Part shown: in pieces, positions 22,952 to 37,856 of the stretch
How the letters are laid out: each line of letters begins with the position of its first letter
Numbering within the stretch: position 1 is the first letter of the stretch
Origin: Diphasiastrum complanatum
Taxonomy: Eukaryota; Streptophyta; Lycopodiopsida; Lycopodiales; Lycopodiaceae
Assembly: GCA_029204225.1 (NCBI GenBank)
Contig: CM055095.1
Coordinates: 25,216,503-25,280,502, forward strand
Direction of reading: 5' to 3'
DNA length: 64,000 bases
Made by a program: the position numbers and the translations under genes
The notes under the pieces: generated by a model
What the model was told of the DNA's origin: nothing
Seen by the model: the letters and a program-made list of their open reading frames with translations, nothing else
Databases searched by the model: none

Positions 22952-23488
22952 TTATGCAGGAGGCATGCCGCCAGGTAGTGCTTTGTGTGCCGATCTGGAA
23001 AAACGGCTATTGCGTTGATTCTTCTGCAGATAATCTGCAAGTACTTCAGGGGCTCTCTCCTTAAGTTTGTCTTCATACTCCCAAGAAGCCTCAATGAGTG
23101 GAGCCCGTAGCCACTTCACTAGATATTCATGTTGCACGCCAGTTCGCTTTCTATGTGTCAATATTTGTTCTGGTACAAGCTGTCTCTTTGTATCATCAAG
23201 TGTCGTTGGTGGGTGACGAAGTTCGTGTTGCCGATCAAATCGCTCATCTGGTTTGTACCGTTTGAGTATTGAGATATGAAACACATTGTGTATATCCAAG
23301 CTGGATGGCAGCGCCAATCGGTAAGCCACTGGGTTGATCTTCTTGGTGACATGATATGGTCCCGTATAAGGTCGAACGAACTTATGAGAGAAACCTTTTG
23401 GTAACGCAATGTTCTTTGTGTTCATCCACACTTGATCACCTTCCTCAAATTCCAGTTCTCGTCGATGTGGGTTCACGTCAGCTGTCAT
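22952..23488 (-). pseudogene. Integrase C-terminal domain and chromodomain
   Basis: A 178-residue frame. It opens with the integrase C-terminal module (FEEGDQVWMNTKNI, then KFVRPYTGPYHVTKKINPVAYRLALPSS and HISILKRY). It closes with a chromodomain at about residues 110-150 (ILTHRKRTGVQHEYLVKW, then EASWEYEDKL). In chromoviruses this domain is thought to steer integration towards particular histone marks. The aromatic cage residues appear partly kept (Y, W, W). Confidence 0.88.
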
Positions 23489-23500
23489 ACTTCTTTGGGA

Positions 23501-24349
23501 CTACTCTAAAAATGACTTCACCTCTGTTAGCTTTGTGTGCCACTCATTGATGAATTCCTCCACAGTGGGTACTGGGGTTTCTTGCACACCTGTAATGAAA
23601 GAGCTTGGAACAATCGGTAGCCGACCATTGCTTATCTCGAAGGGTGCCCGTCCAGTAGATATGTTCACTTGGTTGTTATGTGCAAACTCGAGAATATCCA
23701 TGTAGTTGACCCAATCGGATTGGTCCCAAGCGACATAATTTCGTAAATATTGTTCAATCTGTCGATTGACTCGTTCCGTTTGCCTATCTATTTGAGGGTG
23801 ATATGCAGTGCTGAAATTCAGTCTAGTTCCCACGAGGTGAAATAAGCAAGTCCAAAATTTTCCGACGAACTTGGTGTCTCGATCAGAAATAATCGTTCTA
23901 GGTAGGCCATGGTATTTGAAGACACATTTGAAAAATAACCTCGCCACTTCTTCAGCTGTCACTGAACTTTTAGTTGGTACAAGGTGAGCTTGTTTTGAAA
24001 AACGGTCAACCACCACATAAATTGAGTCGAAACCCTGGCAACGTGGTAGTTGAACAATAAAATCCATGCTCACTGAGTCCCAAGGGTATGCTGGTACTGG
24101 TAATGGCTGGAGTAGCCCTGCTGGGGCTAGCGGTTCCACCTTCACTTGTTGACATGTAGGACATGTTTGCACATAGGATTCAACGTCTGCCCACATATCT
24201 AGCCAATAGAAGCCTCTCTTGAGGAGTTCATACATGCGATTCACCCCTGGATGTCCGGCGGCTAGTACGTCATGATGCTCCCTCAAGATTTTCTTCTTCA
24301 AGTTGATGTTGTCTGGAACATATACTTTGCGTTGTTTATAAACAACCAT
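23501..24349 (-). pseudogene. Gypsy integrase zinc finger and catalytic core
   Basis: A 282-residue open frame. The HHCC zinc finger is present (HHDVLAAGHPG, CPTCQQVK), then the DDE core: first Asp in MDFIVQLPRC, second in IISDRDTKF, Glu in DRQTERVNRQIEQYL. The three acidic residues are intact. The frame ends at a stop (SFLE*) just before the C-terminal module at 23488, where a TAG/TAA-type break separates them. It is the best preserved part of the element. Confidence 0.9.
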
Positions 24350-24978
24350 TTGGTCTTTCCAAGTGAAATGTTTACAAGGCTTTCCCAGCTGGATTCGATC
24401 ATTAGTTTCTTAGCCAACGCATCTACACCATAGTTCTCTTTGATTTCTTGGAGTAGACCGGTCGCCTGGGTTGAAATCGTTGCCATCAAGTGCTCCTGTC
24501 TACTGAGTGCATCTGCTACCACATTATTCTTTCCCGCCATATGTAGAATGTCTATATTGAATTTCGAGAGAAAGTTTTGCCATCACATCTGCTTTGGCAT
24601 GAGCATACCTTGGGATGAGAAGTACTTAAGTGATACGTTGTCAGTGAACGCCTTAAAGGGCTTTCTTGCCACATAATGTCTCCAATGCTCCACTGCTTGT
24701 ACGATTGCAACCATTTCTTTTTCGTGAGTTGGCCAACGTCGTTCTACATCACTTAATTTCTTTGAAAAATATGCAACTGGTTTTCTCTCTTGCATCAACA
24801 CGGCCCCAATAGCAAAGTTTGACGAATCTGTATGTATTTCGAATGGTTTGCTAAAGTTCGGTAGGGCAAGAATGGGTTCTTGAGTGATCTGTCGCTTTAG
24901 TTCTTGGAACGCTGCCTCACATTCTGGTGTCCATGTCATTTTGAGATGAGTCTTTGTCTGCTCCAACAATGGAGCCAC
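24298..24978 (-). pseudogene. Gypsy RNase H and linker
   Basis: The frame 24978-24583 shows PEILALPNF-like EPILALPNFSKPFEIHTDSS, where the usual TDAS is TDSS, followed by AIGAVLMQ, VAYFSKKLSDVERRWPTHEK and FTDNVSLKYF (usually TDHKSLKYF). After a break, 24540-24298 continues with GKNNVVADALSRQ, the conserved end of RNase H in gypsy elements. Confidence 0.88.
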
Positions 24979-25943
24979 AATTTTGCTAAATGTCTCATGA
25001 ATCTCCTGTAAAAATTACATAGCCTCACAAAGAATTTGATGCCATGAACAGTTTTAGGTGCTAGCCAATCCAAGATAGCCTTGATCTTCTTAGGATCCAT
25101 TCGAATCCGTCCGTGGCCTATAACATGTCCAAGGAAGTCAACTTCCTCCACCACAAACTCACATTTCTCTCTTTTCGCGAACAAGCAGTTCCTCCTCAGT
25201 CGTTGGAGAACTGTCCTTAAATGTTTAATGTGATCTTTAAGGCTCCAGCTAAATACTAATATGTCACCGATGTACACAATGACAAATTCATCCAGACAGT
25301 CTTGAAAAATATTATTCATCAACGTGCAAAAAGTGGCTGGTGTGTTTGTTAGACCGAATGGCATCACTAGGAACTCGTGACTCCTGTACCGCGTTCGAAA
25401 CGTCGTTTTGTGCTCATCACCTTTAGCTATTCGAATTTGATGATATCTAGATCTGAGATCTATTCGGCTAAAGTATTTGGCATATTTGAGTTGGTCGAAT
25501 AGGTCATCAATTCTAGGCATGGGGTACTTGTTCTTGATGGTACTCTTGTGAAGCATGCGATAATCCACACACATTCGAAGAGTTTTGTCCGCCTTTTCCA
25601 CGAACAACACTGGGGCTCCAAAAGGTGAAGCGCTAGGTCTAATAAAACCTTTGTTTATCAATCCACCAAGTTGTCGTTTCAGTTCCGCCAACTCCTCTTG
25701 TGACATTCTGTAGGGTGCTCGTGAAGTTGGCTCCGTTCCTGGTACCAACTCAATTTTATGGTCCACTGGTCTTCGAGGAGGTAGTTTAGCTGGGAGTTCC
25801 TCCGGAAACACAACGCTAAATTCTTCTAGCAGATCTGCCACTTCTTTTGGCAAGTTTTCTTGTCGCACGCTTTTCCCTTCTGGGACTTCTCGGCAGATGC
25901 AAAGAAAGCACTTTGACCTTTTCCCTTTCGCCATTCTTTTCAT
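24936..25943 (-). pseudogene. Gypsy reverse transcriptase with altered active site
   Basis: A 335-residue frame with the full RT domain: [72 protein letters not shown] (G to R in the usual LRSGYHQ) and [17 protein letters not shown]. The catalytic box reads [10 protein letters not shown]. The first aspartate of the YxDD box is glycine (codon GGT, 25266-25268), so the copy should not polymerise DNA. A neighbouring LTR-end stop splits it from the protease. Confidence 0.92.
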
Positions 25944-25945
25944 CG

Positions 25946-26431
25946 CTAATGTTGCAACCAGATTTTGTTCAATATCGGTATCCTTAGCATTTCCTCCGGG
26001 CAGGGCTTTGTCACGCAGATTTGTCCCTTGTAATTTAAGAGGACCAAGTTTGAGCTCCTACCCAAAATTGTGATACAGTGTTCATTTAACCAAGGGAGGC
26101 CCAAAATCACATCGAAGGCATCCATCTCTAAAATCACAAAGCTAAATTTAGCCTTTTATCTTCCAATCTGCACCGGGATGTTCAATGTCGCTTTGTCTGC
26201 ATCTAGTGCTCCCTTCACTGTTTCTACCTTGAGAGTAGATGTGACATTCCTGGTCGGCAAGCTGAATTGTTCCAGTACGCTCCTTGAGATATAGTTATGT
26301 GAAGCTCTGGAGTCGATCATGAAATCTGACTTCCTCCCCGCGATCTTTCCTGATAAGAATAACAATCTTGAACCAGTCTTGGGGGTTGCCCCATGGAAGT
26401 TCCTTTCCATACTTGTGTGTCGTCCACTCAT
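25946..26431 (-). pseudogene. Gypsy aspartic protease
   Basis: Two adjacent frames. 26431-26156 contains SDFMIDSRASHNYISRSVLE, the retropepsin active-site region with DSRAS in place of DSGAS; 26137-25946 contains DAFDVILGLPWLNEH, the second conserved protease/post-protease motif. A stop lies between them. No gag or zinc knuckle precedes it. Confidence 0.85.
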
Positions 26432-26439
26432 AAATGTAA

Positions 26440-27126
26440 GCTCCTCTCACAACTCCCAACTAGATCAGATCACCTGGATCAAAACAAGTAGTCAGGGATA
26501 ATTCAGGTCCAGGCAAGCACACCACAAACGAACATACCAACCAAAGCTAAACAGAGGATCCCTCCCAAGTCACATTCCCCTTGAGACCGGACGTAGGACC
26601 TTTGCCTAGCCGCACCCACACAAATCTATCAGAGAATTAGACCACAAGGAAACATCCATCCAACCATCCGTGCTTTCACCATTAAGCAGCACATTGTCTC
26701 AGTCACGCCCCACCACTTTTTGGTCGATAGCCCTTATAGCTAAACGATCGGCAGCTATCCCGCACCGGCAGCTAACCACCCATGCTTTACACCCGAATTC
26801 GAGCATCTCTGTATCAATGGTTAACCCGTACAGTTCGAATATGTCGCCCCGCACCTCACAAGGTACAGACGTGCTTTCACCTACCTAGACAGCACTTTGC
26901 CTCATCCGTCCTACGTGCAGACAGCACCAGGCCCGAACCGCGAGAACTGACCGTGCTTACACCTCGAGGGCAGCACTTTGACTCATCAAGTCCCCCGTCC
27001 TGCTAACCACCCCGACCGTGGATGCACCCGTGCTTACACTATGGGCAGCACCTTGCGCAATGGTTGTCCTGACAAATCCCAAAACGTGGCCATCCCTGTG
27101 AGACTTGCGTAGCTGACCGGCTAGTC
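26440..27126 (-). other. Chromovirus leader; gag not found
   Basis: Between the primer site and the protease lies about 0.7 kb with no open frame resembling gag or a CCHC knuckle. Repeated short phrases occur on the plus strand (CGTGCTT.CACC at about 26669, 26870 and 26952, with GGCAGCAC/GACAGCAC near each). Confidence 0.6.
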
Positions 27127-27139
27127 GGCTCTGATACCA
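27127..27139 (-). other. Primer-binding site of the chromovirus
   Basis: The minus strand reads TGGTATCAGAGCC two bases inside the 5' LTR, a perfect initiator tRNA-Met match. Confidence 0.85.
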
Positions 27140-27141
27140 CA

Positions 27142-30110
<2,969 letters not shown>

Positions 30111-30119
30111 TTCCAAAAA

Positions 30120-30890
30120 TTCTCTTAAAAAATTTCTATAGGCATGGCTCTTAACTCATTGGAAAGTACTAGGTGTGTTTATACCACCTTATATGCAATT
30201 GCTCTCCACTTGTTAGGAAATGTTTTCTTGTGTTGTTTTGTAGGAACGATCTTGACTTGGTTATATGCATTAACTTCATCAAGAAAACTATATGTTTGTG
30301 TTGCAATCCTTTCCAAAATATTGACTTGTAAAGTGAAAGAGATAATTCATCCTGATGGGTCATTGCATTCACTCTCTTATAATTCACGCTTATTCAAAGC
30401 TTCCCATTTTTTTGTAGGCACCATCCTAGTGGCAACTCCACTCAATATGCTCTATTTCGAAAATAAACCTACATCAAGGAGTTTGTGAAGCTCCTATATA
30501 TCTTGAGCTCCTATATAAGTTAACCTCCTATATAATGATTCAACTGATAAGTTTGTGAAGCTCCTATATAATGATTCAACTGATAAGGTCTTGTTACTAT
30601 AGGCTTGACTCCATCCATTAGTGATATGATATGCACCACCACATCTAGCAAGTTGCTTGTGAGATCATCTAACTCCAAGCAAAACAATTTATGTATTTGA
30701 CTATGAAGGCTTTGAGATCTTGCAATACTTGCCACTCAACATCCACTCCAACATAAATCACCTTTTCATTAATATCCTTTGATTTGGAAACATTTATATT
30801 TTTGGTATTTGCGAGTTTTCCTCCAAAATTGCGAGTTTTTCCTTCCAAAAGTGCGAGTTTGTGAGTTTTTGAGAAAAAAACTCGCAAAAC
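30120..30890 (-). pseudogene. Degenerate gypsy RT N-terminal fragment
   Basis: Minus strand: FIVKYINCFAWS (30669-30887 frame) matches the F..VFAWS motif upstream of gypsy RT, then DGVKPIVTRPYQLN matches the GAKP..QR.YR.N motif. Traces of IEHIEWS, KKMGSF and INTPSTFQ follow in broken frames to about 30120. A direct repeat of about 37 bp (AGTTTGTGAAGCTCCTATATAATGATTCAAC-like; second copy at about 30550-30590) has expanded within it. Confidence 0.6.
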
Positions 30891-31204
30891 TCGCAGATTG
30901 TCAAAATCCGTCCTTCATAGACCTATAAACCATACTTCTTTGCCTCTATGTCCCTAGCAACTTGTGGCATGACTATAACTACAACCGTTGTCTGATCCTT
31001 GAAACAATGTGGGGTATATATGCGTTAACGGTTATGCATTCAAGTAGCATATTCCATGATTTTGGCTTCTATTTGAAAATAGGCCATTAATCTTGTGACA
31101 TATTTTGAACTAGAAGTCAAATTATTATGTTCTCCTTGTCTACTACTGTTTCTCTTCAAGGAAAGAATAGGTTCCCTATATCCACCTTCTTTTTAGTAGG
31201 TTTT

Positions 31205-31680
31205 TGTTAGAGCCTTTACTCCCTATTCCGGTTATTTACAGTTTTCAGAGACACATGTACGTTTTGTAATTATTGTAAATACTGAAATGGCTAAGTCACT
31301 GGCCTGTGGTGACCTTTGTAACTAAATTGTAAATAAACTGTAATTAGTTGGCATTGGACCTCAAAGAGTCGTGCTTAGCTTTGGCATGGGGTATTGGGTC
31401 ATTTATTACGAGTGAATGACCTCCTAAAAAGTAGGAGAGTTGACTAGTCAACGGGACACGTGTCATATGCTCACTGGGACACTTGGTCTAGTGAATGAGT
31501 GACACATGTCATGGTTGACAGGTCAAACATGACAAGTGTCACATGCTCATTGGGACACTTGGTCCAATGTATGAGTGACACATGTCAGTCTAGACACTCT
31601 TGCCTATGTGTTAGAGTACTGCTAAGTGGCACGTGTCGATTATTGTGCATGGAATTGGCCATGTGTTGACGTTAGGAAGG
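31205..31680 (+). repeat. Truncated LTR, inverted relative of 50133-50839
   Basis: TGTTAGAGCCTTTACTCCCT begins this block, and the next ~475 bases match the LTR at 50133-50839 in opposite orientation, including ATGTACGTTTTGTAATTATT and the internal GGGACACTTGGTC repeats. Similarity stops after GACGTTAGGAA(A)GG, so about 230 bp of the LTR are missing. No element body is attached. Confidence 0.8.
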
Positions 31681-31689
31681 TGCTAAAAG

Positions 31690-34600
31690 TAGGATGTTGT
31701 GTTTTGAACCGTAAATGCATCTTTTGATAATCTCTTGAATGTGTCAAGTGACTAGCTAACAAGGGACCGTAACTTGATTGGGTTTTGTAGCAATTTCACC
31801 AAAGCAAAATTATGGCTCTTCTTTGTTTTTTTTCTAGCAAAAGGTGTATTCCCAAATTTAAGAGCCCAAGGAAAAGATGTTATAGGAACCTTCTTGGGAA
31901 TTTGTAAATTCTGAACTTTTATGTAATAGAAATATAGACAAGGTGATTGGCTTTCATTTGTGAATTTTCCATGCAAAGCCTTAATGGCCAATGTTACAAT
32001 TTGAAGGATTCTTCTAACCATCAGGAGGCAACATTTTTTTTTTTCAATGACAACCTGGTCCCTTCCTAGCATGGGGACATGGTGTTGAGTCTTAGGGTGG
32101 GTGGGTAACTTGGTGGGACTATTTCGTAAATGCTAGGTAATCTGTCCCCAAGATCATGCGCATTGCATGCCAATATTTATAGCAGGTCAACTCCTTTGAC
32201 TTGAGATTTGACCACCCTACAACCTCCATGAGTCCACTCTTCTATCTACAAAAGGGTCAATGCTCATTCCTCCCATTCTCTTATAAATTCATGACTCTAT
32301 ATATATATATTAAGAAGGAGAAGGATGAGGTGAGGAGGCACAGTTTTGCTGCTGGTGGGGGGTATTGAAGGCTGCAGATAGGAAGTTGGTGTCGAGAGTT
32401 TATGCTTTTATGGTGGTAGCTCAGCTGCACAGCTGCAGGCAGTAGGACGTCCATGTCCAACATGAGATGAATGAGTGTTTGAGATTTGATGGGTTTATTG
32501 CAATTTGCCTGCAATATTTTCTGTTTTTATGAATCTTCTTGCGTACAGATAGAGTTAACGCTTTGAGGAATTTGATGTGTATTGACACATTGTGTAGATT
32601 GCCATGTACGAATCCGAGTTAAAAGCCAGTTATATATCAAATTTCAATGCTCATCCCTGCGGGCTGCCATATAAGATATAGTTGTATGGACATCATATTC
32701 CAATTTCCATCTCATCTGAGTTTTGAGAGCTACTCTCAATTTTTAGCATTGAATTTCATCCCAGCTACTTTAGGATACCCGATGACAGGGACATGGGTTG
32801 CAGGAGGACTTATAAATCTACCGATAGTCTGATAGAGTTACCCTCTTAATGAATACAAAAGTATTCTAGAACTTTGCAAAAAAAGCAAGAAAATTAAAGA
32901 TTGCTGCTCAAACTTCTTTGACATTCTTTCTCGATTGAACAAGAATTAATAGCTACAGTAATCACATTGACTGAGAATTGCCCAGGCCAGGACCACGGTC
33001 GGTCGATCCTCTGTTTGAATAAGAAGGGCCAGGCTCATGAGTCATGACCTTGTAGGCTGTAGCGGCGGAGCCTTGCACGCGCATTGCGTTGCTGACTGGT
33101 CTTTAAAACTTAATGCTGGCAGCTGGAGGCGTTACTGAGCACGAGTCAGGCAGTTCGGATTACTGTATAAAGTGGGTATAACAAGAAAACCGGTAGAGGA
33201 ATCTTCCACGTTTAGATATTAATCACATCAGATAGTGGGCCAGTGGCCATTGTCACCTGCGTTTTTGTTATGTGACTAATGTGAGTGTAGACACAATGCA
33301 CAGCAGTAGGTGACCAGCTTTCCACGCAAGACCACTTTCTGACTACTATCTGAATCTGAATTTGACTTTGAACTTCTACATGGGATAAGGCATATGTTTC
33401 AACCAATTTAGGCTATTCATGTTCAACACTTTGACGGGACGAGTTGCCATCGTACAACCATACACATACAAATTGGAGTACGGACCATGGTCCTAATGTG
33501 GATCTCATATCAGTGAAGTTTGAACCTAGGCTCCAATGCTCTTACAATTATTCTGCCTAATAGTACCTAATACCCTTATAAGTTATAAGATATTGTGAAC
33601 AAAAATTGAATAGAGTAATCATAATTATCATATGGCACAAGACCTGTCCGTAATAACGTAATAACGTACTACTATCCATATTTTATCTAATAGTTTGTAT
33701 TTTATCTGCTATATGTTTTTCTGCGTACAGTTACAGCAAACTTTCAAGCTCGCAAGCCTCAAGGGGCACACGAGATGTATGGAAGTACCATGGCATAAAA
33801 ACTTCTACAGAGATTTTGAAAATTCAGAGTTGTGCTTGTTGAATTCTCCTTGATAACATATCAAAAAAAACTGGACGGATGGCGGACTCATTTCTCATGA
33901 ATCATGGCACTGAACATAAAACCTGGACGGAGACTATTTTCTCATGAATCATGGCACTAAAAATTTGAATAAGTTTTAGAGTCACATTGACATAAATTGT
34001 CGCGTCTTGAACTGAGCATTCCTTCATCTAATTTTTTCACCAATAAATCAACTAAATTACAGAAAGCAACAAAAAACTTTTGGGTGTTCACTTAAGTGAA
34101 AGTTGCGGGAGTGCAGCTTTTTAACTGTCGCAAATGTCGAAACAAAAGTACTAAGAGCATGTATCCTCACTTTCATCGTTCAATGTTCAATACATGTAAT
34201 TGCTAACTTGTCATCAATGTCATTGGGATGTATTTCTTAGGATAAATGATGGATCACAGCGGTAAGTCATTATGTAGTAATGTTACCCAGTCTCGATTCC
34301 CCGTCCCAAGGCTTACTATTACTAGTGTTTCATTGTAAGACAACTGAAGTTACTGAACTCAAAAACTGTCAAAACAAGGAAAAGGATTTAACTGTTCTCC
34401 AATTTGGTAGCGTGCTGCCGATTGTGTTCAATGTTCATGTACTTATATGCCAACCTGAGCTAACCAGAAAGGCAGTCTCTTTTTATTCAAAAGTTCAACA
34501 TGGAAAGGTTTCAAAATCACCCATTACATCCGAAATTTTAGTTTGTCACAATTATGCCGAGGCTAGGAATAAGTACGTTTCTGAATCAGGTATACCTTTT

Positions 34601-35300
34601 GATAAGTATTTTTCTAAAGCGAAATTATTTGATGCCCTGAAAGTAAAAATTATGAAAGTGCAGAATTTTGCTCCCAATTAGCTAATAACTACAGGTTGTA
34701 GGATTGAACTTGAGGTTTCCGATTCCATGTTCGTGTAAATTCCTACGACCAAAGGTCAAAATTGCTTTTGTTATTAACATGAATGAAAAGTTTCACCATA
34801 GATATCTCCAACCAGTTGACAAGCCAATGATTGGATAACTATATGCACATTGGAACTCTACACTCCTGTTTACGCTGGCTGGATGTATAACTTGGCTCTG
34901 CGTAAAGATAATAGCTTCTATTATGTGAAAACCTACGATAGCTTATCTTACTAAGTTCTCTAGTGATTGGATGTTCACGTTTACATTGGTGTAAATCACA
35001 TTCTCGCATCAATCACTTCGTGGAAATTATACCGCTTGGATCATGCTATATTGGATATTCCATTAACATTATGAAGTTATGAGCATGATTTTTTAGAAAC
35101 ATTTTGAAACCACACGTTCAAATTCGTCCAATGATGCTCAAGCAAAAGGTTGCAAGAGTATGTTAAAATACTACAGTATAAATATATGGCACAAAACAAA
35201 GGCACTTCAAGATCAACAAAATGTATTTCATAGTAATCGATGCACGTCATTTCATCAATAGTGTACAATAAGACTACAGCAGCTATAGCCGTAGTGGTCT
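31690..35300. other. Mostly featureless; one coding-like patch
   Basis: No gene is identified. 34280-34681 is an open plus-strand frame of 133 residues (C-terminal part VCHNYAEARNKYVSESGIPF); in another frame downstream a short coding-like run (YAGWMYNLALRKDNSFYYVK, about 34850-34950) follows. I recognise no family. A small (TA)n is at about 32297-32310. Confidence 0.3.
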
Positions 35301-35749
35301 ATGCTTGCCCAACTGCTCCGAAATAGCATTCTGTAGACCTCATTCGTCATTAAAGTTGATGGCATCTCGCAGTTCTTGCTAAAATAACCTTTTCAACGCT
35401 TGATAATACAAAAACCAACCAAAATATACTGAACTTAACTTAGTAAGAATGATCTGACGAAGTTTCGATAAGGTATGGTCTTACAGCATCCCCCTGCATT
35501 GGAGAATTAAACTTTCTTGCATCTTCCATGCTGTGCATGGTTCAAAGAGACCTATCAGAGGAGTTGAATTAGGTTATAAAATCTAGATGAAGGCGTAAGA
35601 GTCCTACCGCTGTCTTCCAGTTGAAAACATGATACTTAGAGGAACTGCATGTACTGGTCAGCTGAAACTGATTCTTCTGAGAATACTATGCATAGTCTAC
35701 TGTAGCTACTACAACTGTGAGTTGATAGATATTTCCAACGCTTGGATGG

Positions 35750-37360
35750 CTATTGAACATTCTGACTATCTGGAATAGAAACTGGGAAGCGATCAACGCA
35801 ATCAAGCCATGGGTTATACTTTGGATTCTTCACAGTCTTCAACGCCCTCCAAACGGCGCTGTTGCACTTGAAGCCTGACCCGAAGGCCAACTGCCAGATC
35901 CTGTCTCCTCTCCTAATTCTCCCCTTGGCTTCCACATAAGCTAGCTCGTACCACAGCGAGCTGCTGGAGGTGTTGCCGAAGCGATAGAGGGTCATCCTGG
36001 ACGGCTCCATGTGCTTGGGCGAGAGACTCAGATTCTTCTCTAGCTCATCCAGAACTGCTCGCCCACCAGGATGGATGCAGAAATGCTCAAATGCAAGCTT
36101 GAAATCTGGAATGTATGGCTTGACGTCCATCTTCAGTAGCTTACGGCCGATGAGGGTGGCCAGAAAGAGGAGCTGCTCAGAGAGAGGTAGCACGAGAGGC
36201 CCCAGAGTGGTGATGTTTGTCTTCACTGCATCACCAGCCACCTCCATCAGATCTTTGGACAAGGAAACGCCCACCCTTTTGTTCTCGTCTTCCTTCTGGA
36301 AGACACTTCTGTAGCTCCGATCATCGGCTCCCTTGTGAGTGCGAACAGTGTGGAGTAGCTGATACTTGGATCTTCTCTTATCTCTACTTCGATTTGAAAG
36401 AAGTATGGCAGCGCAGCCCATGCGGAAGAGGCAGTTAGACAAGAGCATTGATCTATTGTTACCTGCATACCAGTTGAGGGTGATGTTTTCTGTGCTCACC
36501 ACAATGGCATAGGAATTGCTGTGAGCCTGCAGCATGTCTTTGGCCAGATCCAGGGCGACGATCCCGGCTGAACAGCCCATCCCTCCAATATTGAAGCTGC
36601 GGATGTTGCCTCTCATTTTATAATGGTTGATTATCATGGCTGACAGAGATGGCGTCGGGTTGAACAGACTACAGTTCACCACCAGAATGCCCACATCCTT
36701 TGCCTTGACCTTTGTCTTCTCAAACAGCTCATCCAAAGCACCAAACATCACCAACTCAGCCTCGGCACGGGCCTCCTTCATGCAAGGATTAGGCGGCACA
36801 GCCAGCACAGCCCGAGGGAAATACGTTTCCTCACCCAGGCCTGATTTCTCAAGTATCTTCCTCTGAAACTCAAGGCTTGTCTCATTGAACTTCCCAGACA
36901 TCTCAGAGTGAGAAAGAAAAGTATGCCTAGAGACTTTGAGCTCATCTTCAGGCTTGAAGCAGGCAAAGTCCACCAGATACACAGACTTGTGCCTGGACAG
37001 AAAATACAGTGTAGCTATAAAGACCAGAGCTCCGGAGCAGGCAAGGATACTGACGAGATTAAAGTGCAAATTTTCCCAAATGAGGGACACATCATCCCAT
37101 CTCAGAGACCCAATTTCTGCACTGGCCGCAAGGAGGATAACCGCCGGAATGGTGAAGAGATACACTGCATGGCTGATGAGATAGTGGTAGCCCAGCTTCA
37201 CATACTTGAGATTTACAGACTGCAGGAAGTCGGGGAGTCGACGAGTGACACGAACCGAGAAGGTGAAGAATCCTGCATGGGGGCCCGATTCCTTCACCCC
37301 CTGCGGGACGATCTCAGTGGCCAGCAGCGTTTGCTCGTCCTGCTTCATCTCCACTATCAC
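35750..37360 (-). CDS. KCS: 3-ketoacyl-CoA synthase (very-long-chain fatty acid elongase)
   Basis: The condensing enzyme of the ER fatty-acid elongase: it joins an acyl-CoA with malonyl-CoA to give 3-ketoacyl-CoA, the rate- and chain-length-setting step for cuticular waxes, suberin, sphingolipids and storage very-long-chain acids. The 536-residue frame is intact and intronless, a normal family length. Two N-terminal membrane segments (about 60-82 and 102-121) precede the FAE1/CUT1 domain ([15 protein letters not shown], 229-243) and the 3-oxoacyl-ACP-synthase-III-type C-terminus. The catalytic triad is visible: Cys263 in GGMGCSAG, His430 in HFCIHPGG, Asn463 in FGNTSSSS; the further histidines 342 (THKGADD) and 426 are kept. 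The N-terminal [25 protein letters not shown] region resembles the KCS4/9/11/17 group; the exact paralogue is uncertain. The first ATG is used because membrane segments and the conserved N-terminus follow it in frame. Confidence 0.96.
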   Translation of the reverse strand: MIVEMKQDEQTLLATEIVPQGVKESGPHAGFFTFSVRVTRRLPDFLQSVNLKYVKLGYHYLISHAVYLFTIPAVILLAASAEIGSLRWDDVSLIWENLHFNLVSILACSGALVFIATLYFLSRHKSVYLVDFACFKPEDELKVSRHTFLSHSEMSGKFNETSLEFQRKILEKSGLGEETYFPRAVLAVPPNPCMKEARAEAELVMFGALDELFEKTKVKAKDVGILVVNCSLFNPTPSLSAMIINHYKMRGNIRSFNIGGMGCSAGIVALDLAKDMLQAHSNSYAIVVSTENITLNWYAGNNRSMLLSNCLFRMGCAAILLSNRSRDKRRSKYQLLHTVRTHKGADDRSYRSVFQKEDENKRVGVSLSKDLMEVAGDAVKTNITTLGPLVLPLSEQLLFLATLIGRKLLKMDVKPYIPDFKLAFEHFCIHPGGRAVLDELEKNLSLSPKHMEPSRMTLYRFGNTSSSSLWYELAYVEAKGRIRRGDRIWQLAFGSGFKCNSAVWRALKTVKNPKYNPWLDCVDRFPVSIPDSQNVQ

Positions 37361-37540
37361 TCTTTCTCAAGACTCTTCTGATTTCGAGCTGCAACTCTCG
37401 CAGTTTGAGCTTCAAGTGCTTGTGGGCTTGTGGGCTGCTATGCTAAGGTTCACACTCGTGCATGCAGGCTCAGCTTCATGCAGCCATCGCTCCTCGCTCC
37501 ATGGATTCACGAAGAAAAGACGAGCTCCCCCTCCCTCCCT

Positions 37541-37546
<6 letters not shown>

Positions 37547-37577
<31 letters not shown>
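37547..37577 (+). repeat. (CT)n microsatellite in KCS leader/promoter
   Basis: About 31 bp of CT repeat (GA on the gene strand). Confidence 0.85.
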
Positions 37578-37578
<1 letters not shown>

Positions 37579-37676
37579 AGTATCTCTGAGTCGAGCCAAA
37601 AATTAAGCTCCTGCTGCCTTAAATCGCCTCCTAGGGCCTAGCCAGCAATCTTAAAAACACCAACGTGATTTGATTA

Positions 37677-37856
37677 TCCACCGTTGGATCTACGTGAGAC
37701 CACCAGATCGTGCCACGTAGCCCAATGGCATGCTCTACTTTACCGCCGCTCACTTGGATGCCCGCCACGAGTCAGATCTACCACGTGCGAGCCTTCGACC
37801 AATCAATCTTTGCCACGCGGCACAATCTAATCGCATCGGAGACATCCAACGGTGGA
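37677..37856. repeat. MITE-like inverted-repeat element in the KCS promoter
   Basis: TCCACCGTTGGAT (37677-37689) and its exact reverse complement ATCCAACGGTGGA (37844-37856) bound 180 bp. The internal sequence carries ACGT-core motifs. No clear target duplication is visible, so a miniature transposon is likely but not proven. Confidence 0.45.

Noticed and set aside
36009..37381. Several plus-strand frames opposite the KCS gene
   Set aside because: They are antisense shadows of an intact 536-residue enzyme and match no family.
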